Shown one piece after another: positions 53,957-62,397 of a stretch of 64,000 bases of DNA. The notes beneath the pieces are model-generated. The model was not told where the DNA came from, did not search any database, and saw only the letters and a list, made by a program, of their open reading frames with translations. A program made the translations under genes and the position numbers. This DNA is from Pseudomonas reactans (GTDB lineage: Bacteria > Pseudomonadota > Gammaproteobacteria > Pseudomonadales > Pseudomonadaceae), in the NCBI RefSeq assembly GCF_013385825.1, contig NZ_JACAPG010000008.1, positions 248,001 to 312,000 of the forward strand, given 5' to 3'. Each line of letters begins with the position of its first letter. Position 1 is the first letter of the stretch.

Positions 53957-55330
53957 ATGAACCGCAGCCTGCTTTTCAAACTTGGCGCGATTGCGCTGCT
54001 GATGCTGTTATTGCTGATTCCGTTGTTGATGATCAACGGCATCATCGCTGATCGCCAGTTCACGCGTGATCAGGTGTTGGATGACATTGCCCGCAGCTCC
54101 AGCTACAGCCAGCGCCTCACCGGCCCGGTGATGGTAGTGCCCTATCGCAAGACCGTGCGTGAGTGGAAGCTCAATGAAAAGCTCAACAAACGTTATGAAG
54201 TCACCCGTGAAGAGCGTGGTCGTCTGTATTTCCTGCCGGATCGATTTGAACTCGACGGCAAGGTGCAGACCGAACTGCGCGCACGGGGTATCTACCAGGC
54301 GCGGTTGTTCCATGCCGACAACCGCATCAGCGGGCGTTTCGAATTGCCTGCGCAGTTGGGTATCACCGAAGACTTCGCCGATTACCGCTTTGAGCCGGCG
54401 TTTCTGGCGGTGGGCATCAGCGATATTCGCGGTATCGAAAACGCGCTGAAGCTGGAGCTGGGCAGCCAGCAATTGGAGTTCGAACCGGGCTCCCAGGTGG
54501 ACTGGCTGGGCGAAGGCGTGCACGTGACACTGCCGGAGCACGACAGCAAAAAGCCCAACGTCGTAGACTTTGCTTTTGACCTGCGCCTGCAAGGCACCGA
54601 GCAACTGCAAGTGGTGCCGGTGGGCAAGACCAGCCAGGTATCACTCGCTTCCAACTGGCCACATCCCAGCTTCATCGGCAATTTCCTGCCGGCACAACGC
54701 GAGATTACCGACAAGGGCTTTAGCGCCAACTGGCAGACCTCGTTCTTCTCCACCAACCTTGAGCAAGCGCTGCAAACCTGCCTGGACAAGCAGGGCTGTG
54801 AAGACTTCAACAACCGCAGCTTCGGCGTGAACTTCATCGATCCGGTGGACCAGTACCTCAAGAGCGACCGTGCGATCAAATACGCGCTGCTGTTCATCGC
54901 TCTGACCTTCGCCGGCTTCTTCCTGTTCGAAGTACTCAAGAACCTGGCGGTGCATCCGATCCAATACGCGTTGGTGGGGTTTGCGCTGGCGTTTTTCTAC
55001 CTGCTGTTGCTGTCGTTGTCTGAGCACATTGGGTTCGCGCTGGCTTATCTCATCTCTGCCAGCGCCTGCGTGTTGTTGATTGGCTTCTATGTGTGTCATG
55101 TGCTGCGCAGCGTCGCTCACGGGTTGGGGTTTTCAGCGGGGTTGGCGGCGTTGTATGGCTTGTTGTACGGGTTGTTGAGTGCCGAGGATTACGCCTTGCT
55201 GATGGGCTCGTTGCTGCTGTTCGGCCTGCTGGGCACGGTGATGGTGCTGACGCGTAAGTTGGATTGGTATGGCGTGGGCAAGCGTAAGGCGGCACAGCCT
55301 TTGGAATTTGATTTGGAGGCTGTGCAATGA
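53957..55330 (+). CDS. creD: Inner membrane protein CreD
   Basis: This 457-aa protein has an N-terminal membrane helix (LGAIALLMLLLLIPLLMINGII), a long periplasmic region (about 35-310) with the CreD landmarks SQRLTGPVMVVPYRK and GNFLPAQREI, and five to six C-terminal helices. GGAGAG precedes the start. It is the classical effector gene next to creBC; the exact function is unknown. No TTCAC-N6-TTCAC cre tag was seen in the 51-bp gap before it. Confidence 0.92.
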   Translation: MNRSLLFKLGAIALLMLLLLIPLLMINGIIADRQFTRDQVLDDIARSSSYSQRLTGPVMVVPYRKTVREWKLNEKLNKRYEVTREERGRLYFLPDRFELDGKVQTELRARGIYQARLFHADNRISGRFELPAQLGITEDFADYRFEPAFLAVGISDIRGIENALKLELGSQQLEFEPGSQVDWLGEGVHVTLPEHDSKKPNVVDFAFDLRLQGTEQLQVVPVGKTSQVSLASNWPHPSFIGNFLPAQREITDKGFSANWQTSFFSTNLEQALQTCLDKQGCEDFNNRSFGVNFIDPVDQYLKSDRAIKYALLFIALTFAGFFLFEVLKNLAVHPIQYALVGFALAFFYLLLLSLSEHIGFALAYLISASACVLLIGFYVCHVLRSVAHGLGFSAGLAALYGLLYGLLSAEDYALLMGSLLLFGLLGTVMVLTRKLDWYGVGKRKAAQPLEFDLEAVQ

Positions 55331-55399
55331 TGGGGTTACGGGAGGATCAGTATATGAAGGCGCGGATGGTCGATTTTCTTAATCACGCCGCTGCTCATT

Positions 55400-55497
55400 G
55401 TAGGAGCGAGCTTGCTCGCGAAGAACGCAAAGACACCGCGTTTAGCCAGGTTGACTGCGTTATCGTTGACGACTTTCGCGAGCAAGCTCGCTCCTAC
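55400..55497. repeat. REPIN, GTAGGAGCGAGC type
   Basis: The inverted pair lies between convergent creD and the GST gene. Confidence 0.92.
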
Positions 55498-55507
55498 AGG
55501 GGGCTGG

Positions 55508-56137
55508 TTAAACCGGCGGTTGTGTTTCCAGCATCGAAGGCCGCTGGCTGACCTCGGCATACCAGGCGGCAAGCTGCGGGTTATCCAGGCGCCATTGCAT
55601 GTCCGGATGACGGAAGTCGAGGTAACCCAAGGCGCAGGCCACGCTGATGGCGGCGATGTCGAAGTGGCTGGTCAGTTCGGCAATCGCATCAGCCTCCAAC
55701 TCCGCGAGGCTGCGGCGGATTTTGTTGCGCTGCTCATCGAGCCACTGGTCCCAATGCTTTTCCGCCGGACGCAGGGCGGTTTCGTAGCGCACCAGCACGG
55801 CGGCATCCATGATGCCGTCGGCCATCGAGGCCAGGGTCAGGCGGCGCCAGCGGGCCGAGCCGTCGCGAGGAATCAGTGGGTTGCCGACGTGCTGGTGGTC
55901 GAAGTAATCAAGGATCACCCGGCTGTCGTGCAATACCGTGCCGTCAGCCAGGCGCAGGGCCGGGATCTTGCCCACGGGGTTGCCTTGCAGCACCTGCGCA
56001 TCCGGGTTGACCGGGGTCGGCATACAGCCGCGCAGCGCAACGCGGTCCTGTTGGCCGGTTTCAGCCAGCAACACGCGAACCTTACGCACGAAGGGTGATG
56101 CGGGGTTGTGGAACAAGGTCATGCTGGGTGTGGACAT
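55508..56137 (-). CDS. Glutathione S-transferase family protein
   Basis: The start MSTPSMTLFHNPASPFVRKVRV has GAGGA upstream and gives 209 aa. The thioredoxin-like N-domain has SPF in the active-site turn, GNPVGKIPALRL with the cis-Pro and DSRVILDYFD for glutathione binding; the C-domain is helical (ISVACALGYLDFRHP). It is similar to YibF-type GSTs. The substrate is unknown. Confidence 0.9.
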   Translation of the reverse strand: MSTPSMTLFHNPASPFVRKVRVLLAETGQQDRVALRGCMPTPVNPDAQVLQGNPVGKIPALRLADGTVLHDSRVILDYFDHQHVGNPLIPRDGSARWRRLTLASMADGIMDAAVLVRYETALRPAEKHWDQWLDEQRNKIRRSLAELEADAIAELTSHFDIAAISVACALGYLDFRHPDMQWRLDNPQLAAWYAEVSQRPSMLETQPPV

Positions 56138-56171
56138 GGGCATTCCTCGGTAAGGGCAGTGGGGCCTGTGT

Positions 56172-56840
56172 TCAATTGCTTTCTTGCGCAATGGCTTTCA
56201 AATAGTTGTAAACCGTCGCTCGGGAGATCTCGAAGTACTCGCCGAAATAATCGACAAAGTTGCGTATGTCCAGCAGCCCATTGGCTTGCGCTTGTGCGAG
56301 GACGAGCATGATTTCGGTACGCCCGAAGTCACTTCGCCGCACGCAGTGTTCGACGGATATCTTTTCGACGATGTCGTTGAGTGTTTCCCGCCAGTCAGCG
56401 CTGAACAAAGGGGCGGGGCGTGCTTGGGGTTGCAGGCCCACGGCAAAACCACTCAACAGCTTCTGCACCTGCGATAACGCCGTGACATCGAAGTTCAGAC
56501 ACAGGAGCGCGACGATATCGCCGCTCTCCGAGCGGGCAACGATAGAAATCGAGCGTAGCGTGCGATTGTTGGGGCCTGCCTTCTCATACGGTCCTAGCAC
56601 ATCCAGCCCAGGGGCCAGGTCCGGAAGATCACAAATCAGCGATGCATCACCGACTTTGCGCTTGGAGAACCCGTTGGCAATGTGCACGATCAAACCGCTG
56701 CGGACATCGTGAACCACCGCTTCCAGGTCGGGAAAAAGCAAAGCTGCGATGCCGTCTGCCGCTGCATTCATGAAGGCGATACTGGCCATGGCGATCCAAG
56801 CACAGGTAGGTGGAGGGAGTGATTGTACGGAGTCGTCCAT
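56172..56840 (-). CDS. YheO/DauR-type transcriptional regulator
   Basis: With the start MDDSVQSLPPPTCAWIAM it is 222 aa. It has an N-terminal YheO-like PAS domain (IAALLFPDLEAVVHDVRSGLIVHIANGFSKRKVGD; RSISIVARSESGDIVALLCLNFD) and a C-terminal DauR-like helix-turn-helix (DIRNFVDYFGEYFEISRATVYNYLKAI). Family members such as DauR control D-amino-acid catabolism. It is the last gene of the ABC/cyclodeaminase operon, so it probably regulates that operon in response to an amino acid. Confidence 0.88.
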   Translation of the reverse strand: MDDSVQSLPPPTCAWIAMASIAFMNAAADGIAALLFPDLEAVVHDVRSGLIVHIANGFSKRKVGDASLICDLPDLAPGLDVLGPYEKAGPNNRTLRSISIVARSESGDIVALLCLNFDVTALSQVQKLLSGFAVGLQPQARPAPLFSADWRETLNDIVEKISVEHCVRRSDFGRTEIMLVLAQAQANGLLDIRNFVDYFGEYFEISRATVYNYLKAIAQESN

Positions 56841-56868
56841 ACCTTTGACAGGTGCGTTGGCGCGGCTC

Positions 56869-57657
56869 TCAGTGGTGGATCTGCGCCAGGAATGCTTGAG
56901 CCCTGTCGCTCCTGGGGGCGTTAAAAAACTCCTCCGGGGGCAGGTCTTCGACAATGCGTCCTGCGTCGAGGAATAGCACCCGCTCGGCCACTTGGCGGGC
57001 AAAGCCCATTTCGTGGGTGACGCACAGCATCGTCATGCCGGTGCCGGCCAATGTGACGATGACCTCCAGCACTTCGTTGACCATTTCCGGGTCGAGTGCC
57101 GAGGTGGGTTCGTCGAACAGCATGATTTTCGGCTCCATGCACAACGCACGGGCTATCGCTACCCGCTGTTGCTGGCCACCTGACAGTTGGCTGGGATACT
57201 TGTCCGCCTGGTTGGCAATACCGACCTTGCCAAGGTAATGCCGGGCGAGTTCTTCGGCGGCCCTGCGTGCCAGGCCGCGCACCGACATGGGGGCCAATGT
57301 GCAGTTCTGCAGGACGGTCATGTGGGGAAACAGGTTGAAGTTCTGGAAGACCATCCCTATCTCTTGCAGCGTTTTATGCCTGGCTGGCGTAGGTTTGCCG
57401 AGGTCGGTTCCCAAGGCTCGAATATCACCACTTTGGGCAACTTCAAGGCGGCTGATGCAGCGAATCAAGGTCGACTTTCCCGAGCCGGAAGGCCCGCACA
57501 GGACAATGCGCTCACCCTGGCGGACGGTCAGATCAATGGCGTGCAAGACCTGGAAGTTGCCATACCACTTGTTCAACCCGCTGATATGCACCGCGGGTTC
57601 TGGCGGTGCCTTGGTTGAAGGGTGAAGATCGTCTGGCGCGATGGTGTACGAATTCAT
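56869..57657 (-). CDS. Polar amino acid ABC transporter ATPase
   Basis: This 262-aa ABC ATPase has Walker A GPSGSGKST, the signature LSGGQQQRVAIARAL and Walker B IMLFDEPTSALDPEM, followed by CVTHEMGFARQVA, the GlnQ/HisP/AotP pattern. It energises the two permeases upstream. The ligand is not readable from the sequence; the neighbours suggest an ornithine-, opine- or imino-acid-like substrate. Confidence 0.9.
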   Translation of the reverse strand: MNSYTIAPDDLHPSTKAPPEPAVHISGLNKWYGNFQVLHAIDLTVRQGERIVLCGPSGSGKSTLIRCISRLEVAQSGDIRALGTDLGKPTPARHKTLQEIGMVFQNFNLFPHMTVLQNCTLAPMSVRGLARRAAEELARHYLGKVGIANQADKYPSQLSGGQQQRVAIARALCMEPKIMLFDEPTSALDPEMVNEVLEVIVTLAGTGMTMLCVTHEMGFARQVAERVLFLDAGRIVEDLPPEEFFNAPRSDRAQAFLAQIHH

Positions 57658-57700
57658 GGCTTGCCCTCTGGACCGTAAGGGTGGGGGTGTTGAAATCGGA

Positions 57701-58411
57701 TTACCCGATATGCTTGCTCAGTGACCGCTCAAGGTGCTTGAGCGCTCGTCTGACCAGTTCGACGATTGCCAGGTACAACGCTGCTGCCCACAGGTAGACC
57801 TGGAAATCAAAGCTGCGTGAGAACACCAATTTGGTCACGCCCATCAGGTCATAAAGCGTGACCAGTGAGGCAATGGCGCTGGCCTTGATCATCAGGATCA
57901 ATTCGTTACCCAGCGGCCCTATGGCCACCAGCAGCGACTGCGGCAGGATGACTTTTCTCAAGGTGGTCCAGCGCGACAGGCCCAGGGTTTGCGCGGCTTC
58001 GCGCTGGCCCGGTGCGACAGCGGTCAGGGCCCCGCGCATGATCTCGGCTTGATAGGCCGCGGTGTTCAGGGTGAAGGCCAGCAGGGTGCACAGCCAGGCA
58101 TCCCGGAAGAACCACCAGAGGCCGACGTCTTGCCAGAAGTGTTTGAATGACCCCAGGCCGTAATACAGCAGGAATAATTGGGCGAGCAGCGGAGAGCCGC
58201 GAAAGCAATACACATAGACGCCAGTGAAGCCGCGCAGCCAGCGATGGCTCGACAAACGGCCCAGCGCAATCAGCAGGCCCAGCAGTGCACCGAGACTGAA
58301 AGAAATCGCCACGAGTTTAGCGGTGACCAGCAGGCCGTCGATAAAACGGGGGGCGTAACGCTCAAGCAGTTCCAGGTTGAGAAGCCTGCTCAGCCAATGC
58401 TCGATGGTCAT
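57701..58411 (-). CDS. Polar amino acid ABC transporter permease
   Basis: This 236-aa protein of the HisM/HisQ type has about five helices and the EAA loop EAAQTLGLSRWTTLRKVILPQSL. It forms a heterodimeric channel with the next permease. It overlaps that gene by 4 nt. Confidence 0.9.
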   Translation of the reverse strand: MTIEHWLSRLLNLELLERYAPRFIDGLLVTAKLVAISFSLGALLGLLIALGRLSSHRWLRGFTGVYVYCFRGSPLLAQLFLLYYGLGSFKHFWQDVGLWWFFRDAWLCTLLAFTLNTAAYQAEIMRGALTAVAPGQREAAQTLGLSRWTTLRKVILPQSLLVAIGPLGNELILMIKASAIASLVTLYDLMGVTKLVFSRSFDFQVYLWAAALYLAIVELVRRALKHLERSLSKHIG

Positions 58412-59127
58412 GACAGAGTACTCCGCTGATGGCGGCTGAAATGTCGCTCCAGAACATGGAACACGCGGCCGGACAGCGCCGAAAAAAGCAGATATGCCAA
58501 GCAGGCCACTGTGTAGAACAGCATGGGCTCTTTGGTCACGCTGACCGCCAGGCTGGTCTGGCGCATCAGGTCGACCAGGGAGATGGTCGACACCAGCGAG
58601 GTGTCCTTGAGCAGGGACAGCCAGTTATTCGATAGACCGGGCAAGGCAGTGCGCGTCAGTTGTGGCAGGACCACGGTGCGAAAGGTTGTGGCTGTGGACA
58701 GGCCCAACACCGCTGCGGCCTCGAATTGACCTTTGTCCACGGTCTTGAAAGCGCTCAACCAGATCTCGCTGGAAAACGCGGCAAACACCAGGCTGAAGGC
58801 AATCATGGCCGCGACAAAGGTGTTTATCATCACCTCGCCTTGATAGCCCACGGCGGCGAGCACGTGTTGTGCAGCTATTTGGCAGCCGTAATAAATGAGC
58901 AGCAGTGTCAATAGCTCGGGCAGCCCACGGAATACCGTGGAAAATACCGTGGCTCCCGTCCGCAACCAGCGTTGTTTGGAGCGCGCCGCCAAGGCCACTC
59001 CGAGGCCCAAGGGTAAGCCGAGCGGCACGCAGGCGAGGGCCAGCGCGAGGGTGACCAAGGCACCGACGAGCAGCGCCCAGCCCCAGCCGCCGCTGGCGAA
59101 CGATAACAGTGACAATTGTTCGAGCAT
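58408..59127 (-). CDS. Polar amino acid ABC transporter permease
   Basis: This 239-aa HisQ/ArtQ-type protein has about five helices and the EAA loop EAAAVLGLSTATTFRTVVLPQLT. GLPELLTLLLIYYG is the conserved segment between helices. It is the second subunit of the channel, directly after the binding-protein gene. Confidence 0.9.
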   Translation of the reverse strand: MLEQLSLLSFASGGWGWALLVGALVTLALALACVPLGLPLGLGVALAARSKQRWLRTGATVFSTVFRGLPELLTLLLIYYGCQIAAQHVLAAVGYQGEVMINTFVAAMIAFSLVFAAFSSEIWLSAFKTVDKGQFEAAAVLGLSTATTFRTVVLPQLTRTALPGLSNNWLSLLKDTSLVSTISLVDLMRQTSLAVSVTKEPMLFYTVACLAYLLFSALSGRVFHVLERHFSRHQRSTLS

Positions 59128-59142
59128 GCGAGCCCCCGCAGA

Positions 59143-59904
59143 TCAATAGATATCGAAGGCGAAGTAACGGCTGGAAATCTCTTTATAGGTGCCATCGGTG
59201 ACGATTTCGTCCAGCGCATCGTTCAGTCGCTCACGCAGTGCCACATCGCCCTGGCGTACCACAATTGCAGCGTCGGTATTGGTACCGTCGACGTCCCCGA
59301 GGAATTTGCAGCACGCTTTGCCCGCGCCTTCTATCCAGGCCAGCAGCGGGTATTTGTCGGCGATGACGGCGTCCAAGCGCCCGGCTGCCAGGTCGCTGGC
59401 GGCTTCGTCCTGGGAGGGGTAGAGCTTCACGGTCGCACCGGCCGCGGCATAGTGTTCTTCGGCGTAGATACCTTGTGTCGAATACGACTGGGTTCCCACC
59501 GTCAGGCCTTTGAAATTGGACTGGGCGTTGCTGATGTCCGAGTCTTTGGGCACGGCGATCGACAGCGGTGTGCGGTAATAACGGTCGGTGAAGGCGACCG
59601 TCTTTTTGCGCTCCTCGGTGACATTCATCGAGGCAACGATCACATCGTATTTTTTCGCCAGCAGGCCGGGAATCATGCCCTCCCAGTCCTGGGTGACAAA
59701 GGTGCACTGCACCTTCATTCGCTCACACAACGCGTTGGCAATGTCGATATCGAAGCCATGCAGTGTATTGGTTGAGTCCACGTAGTTGAACGGTGGGTAA
59801 GCCCCTTCACTGGCAATGCGCAGTGTTTCTGCCTGTGCAACACCCGCGGCGGTGCAGAGCAGCCAGGCGGTGGCTGTGGTCATCGTGCTCATCAGCTTTT
59901 TCAT
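59143..59904 (-). CDS. Periplasmic polar amino acid-binding protein
   Basis: This 253-aa protein has a signal peptide (MKKLMSTMTTATAWLLCTAAGVAQA-ETL) and the SBP_bac_3 signature (GAYPPFNYVDSTNTLHGFDIDIANALCE), with the ligand Asp-containing RYYRTPLSIAV and YPSQDEAASDLAAGRLDAVI. It resembles the lysine/arginine/ornithine and octopine-type binding proteins. It starts 52 bp after the cyclodeaminase-family gene. Confidence 0.9.
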   Translation of the reverse strand: MKKLMSTMTTATAWLLCTAAGVAQAETLRIASEGAYPPFNYVDSTNTLHGFDIDIANALCERMKVQCTFVTQDWEGMIPGLLAKKYDVIVASMNVTEERKKTVAFTDRYYRTPLSIAVPKDSDISNAQSNFKGLTVGTQSYSTQGIYAEEHYAAAGATVKLYPSQDEAASDLAAGRLDAVIADKYPLLAWIEGAGKACCKFLGDVDGTNTDAAIVVRQGDVALRERLNDALDEIVTDGTYKEISSRYFAFDIY

Positions 59905-59956
59905 GTGAATACCTACCTTATTGTTATTGTTGGTTCAGGTGTCATATGGGGGAGGA

Positions 59957-60923
59957 TCAGGGAGACGGCGTGGCCTGGATCAGGCCAAGCGCGAGGCTGG
60001 CGATGGCAATGTCCTGGGCGGCAAGGCCGGTCAAGTCAGCGATGGTCACGTCGTCAGCGCTTGTGCGCCCAGGGAGGTTGCCGGCCAGCACGTGCCCCAG
60101 CGAGATGTCGGTGGTGTGGGTGATCAACCCGGCGCGAAGGGCGTGGGCGAGTTCTCCGCGTTCGGCACATTGCTGGTGGTCGTCGGTCATGATGACCTGG
60201 GCCAACGCGAGTATTTGAGGGTCAAGCTCCTGTTTTCCCTGGCTGTCTGCGCCCATGGCGACGATATGGGTTCCGGGTTTTACAGCGGACACCGGAACGA
60301 TTGCCTGAGTCGACGGTGTGCAGGTAATCACGACATTGCAGTGTTCGAATACGTCCTCCACCGTTGCGGCCGTTTGGGCGGTCAAGCCCTGATGCGCCAG
60401 CTTCTCAACCAGGCGGGTGGCTTTGTTCGGGTCCCGCCCCCAGATGAATACACGCGGGGTCCCGAGGAGCTGTGCAGCCCAGTGAGCCTGTTGTTCGGCC
60501 TGATGGCCGGTGCCGAGAATACCCAGCGCGGTGACCTGTGAGGGTGCGCCAGCCTTGGCCGCCAAGGCCCCGGCTGCGGCTGTCCGCCAACTGGTCAACC
60601 AGCCCTCGTCATTGAGGATGGCGACGAGCTTGCCGGTGTGTGAGCTGAAGACCAGCATCAGCCCGTTATTGGTTTCCAGCCCCCCTGGATGGGTTTTCAT
60701 AAAAGCCCATGGCCAGTTTGACCACGAAAGTCTCCCCGCCTCGCATATAGCCGAGCCTGACATGGCAATCCCCGGGAGGCGCCTGAAACAGCAATTCGCC
60801 GGGCATGGTACTGACGATGTTGTTTTGGGAATGTTGAATACAGGCGTCGCGTGTCACACGCAGCATGTCACTGCGCTTTAGCACTGCGCGCAGATCGGGA
60901 AGGCTATAGATGGGAAACGTCAT
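59957..60923 (-). pseudogene. Ornithine cyclodeaminase/mu-crystallin family gene with frameshift
   Basis: Two overlapping readings together make one protein of about 321 aa. The first (60923 to about 60680) starts MTFPIYSLPDLRAVLKRSDM and reaches VKLAMGFYENPS; the second continues GGLETNNGLMLVFSSHTGKL and carries the NAD motif LGILGTGHQAEQQ and the C-terminus. The break is at a run of six G (C run at 60681-60686 on the plus strand). With five G the join would read ENPSRGLETNNG, the family pattern. The enzyme would be an ornithine cyclodeaminase or a pyrroline-2-carboxylate-type reductase. It may be a true pseudogene, a sequencing error or a slippery site. It heads the ABC operon. Confidence 0.85.
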
Positions 60924-61057
60924 TGGGTGTTGCCCCGCAGGCTGACGACACTGGATGTGTGGACTGGGGCAGAGATTAATCGAGTTTAAACAAAGTGTAT
61001 AAATTGTTATTAATATCTAATTATTGCAATGGGGGTTATCTCGATATTGCGCCGGCC

Positions 61058-61234
61058 TCAGCGGCGCATCAGTCCCCATAGCGCAATGACTGCCGGAACC
61101 CCCAACCCGACCCAACTGAGCGAATCCCACAGCCCGTCCCCGAGCAGCGCCGCAAACAAACCGGCGGCGCTGAGCAGGCCAATCCCCAGCGGAATACCAA
61201 ACACTTTCCAGAAACTCGACTGACGCGGCTTCAT
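61058..61234 (-). CDS. 58-aa small membrane protein coupled to the PepSY gene
   Basis: This small gene reads MKPRQSSFWKVFGIPLGIGL and ends IALWGLMRR. Its two hydrophobic segments (GIPLGIGLLSAAGLFAALLG and LSWVGLGVPAVIALWGL) suggest a two-helix inner-membrane protein. Its ATG overlaps the PepSY stop (ATGA), so it is translationally coupled. Small membrane genes in this place are common in PepSY/siderophore operons, but I cannot name the family with certainty. Confidence 0.75.
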   Translation of the reverse strand: MKPRQSSFWKVFGIPLGIGLLSAAGLFAALLGDGLWDSLSWVGLGVPAVIALWGLMRR

Positions 61235-62334
61235 GCCTTGCCCGCCTTACGCCGCACGACCCACAAGTAAATCCCACTGACCAGCACGATGATGGTCAGT
61301 ACATCCAGCGCCGCCCAGAGGATTTTCATCGGCATGCCGCCGTAGTCACCGAAATGCAGCGGCTGGGACATGCCCATGGCGTCCATGTACCACGGCCGCT
61401 CGGCGATGGCGGTGACGGCCAGGGTGCTGGCGTCGATCAGCACGGGCGTGAGCAGGTGCGAGGTGAGGTGTGTGCTGCCCTTCATGAACACGGCGTAATG
61501 GTGCTCACTGGAAAAGCGTGTGCCGGGGAAGGCGATGAAGTCCGGCTCCATGCCCGGCGCGGCCTTGGCGGCGATGGTCAGCAGCTCGGTAGCGGGTGCA
61601 CGTTGGGTCAGTGGCGGGGCATTCTTGTAGGGTTCGATCATGGCGCTGAGGCTGTCCTGGCGCCAGGCGGCGATGATCAGGTCGGCGCAGGCGCTGATCA
61701 CGCCGGTTACGCCCACCACCAACGCCCAGGTCAAGGTGACCACCCCAATCAAGTTATGCAGGTCGAGCCAACGCAGGCGCGTGGATTTGTCCTGGCGCAC
61801 GGTGGCGAACTTCAAGCGGCGCATGAACGGCAGGTACAACACCGTGCCCGAGATGATCGCCAGCACAAACAGAATGCCCATGAACGCCAGCAACAACTTG
61901 CCCGGCAGGCCGGCGAACATGTCCACATGCAGGCGCAGCAGGAACAGGGTCAACCCGCCATTGGCCGCCGGAGTTTCCACCGCTTCACCGGTGCGCGCAT
62001 CGAGCATGAAGGTGTGGGACGCGTTGGGCTCGGTGCCGGCGGTGGCGGCCATGATCGCGATCACGCCGTTCTTGTCATCTTCGTCCCAGGCCAGGTACTG
62101 CATGGCTTCGCCAGGGCGATGGGCCTGCGCCTTGGCCACCAGCTGCTCCAGGTTGAGCTGCGGTGTGTCGGCAGGCATTTGCGCCAATTCCGGCTCGTTG
62201 CCCAGCAGGTGGTCGATCTCATGGTGAAACACCAGCGGCAGGCCGGTGAGGGCGAGCAGCAGCAGGAATACCGTGCAGATCAGGCTGGTCCAGGTGTGGA
62301 TGAAGGACCAGCGGCGGATGGTTTTGCTTTTCAT
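61231..62334 (-). CDS. PepSY-domain iron-uptake-associated membrane protein
   Basis: The start MKSKTIRRWSFIHTWTSLICTV follows AAGG and gives 367 aa. Four membrane helices and two PepSY_TM modules are visible, with the typical N-terminal WSFIHTWTSL and a conserved LDLHNLIGVVTLTWALVVGVTG. Such proteins (PiuB/FsqX-like) reduce or help release ferric siderophores at the inner membrane. It lies downstream of the TonB receptor, 63 bp away, across a small GGCCGCC hairpin (62359-62378). Confidence 0.88.
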   Translation of the reverse strand: MKSKTIRRWSFIHTWTSLICTVFLLLLALTGLPLVFHHEIDHLLGNEPELAQMPADTPQLNLEQLVAKAQAHRPGEAMQYLAWDEDDKNGVIAIMAATAGTEPNASHTFMLDARTGEAVETPAANGGLTLFLLRLHVDMFAGLPGKLLLAFMGILFVLAIISGTVLYLPFMRRLKFATVRQDKSTRLRWLDLHNLIGVVTLTWALVVGVTGVISACADLIIAAWRQDSLSAMIEPYKNAPPLTQRAPATELLTIAAKAAPGMEPDFIAFPGTRFSSEHHYAVFMKGSTHLTSHLLTPVLIDASTLAVTAIAERPWYMDAMGMSQPLHFGDYGGMPMKILWAALDVLTIIVLVSGIYLWVVRRKAGKA

Positions 62335-62397
62335 TTTTTCAACCTTCAGACACACCAAGGCCGCCCACAGAGGCGGCCCGGTTGTTAACTCAGCCGA

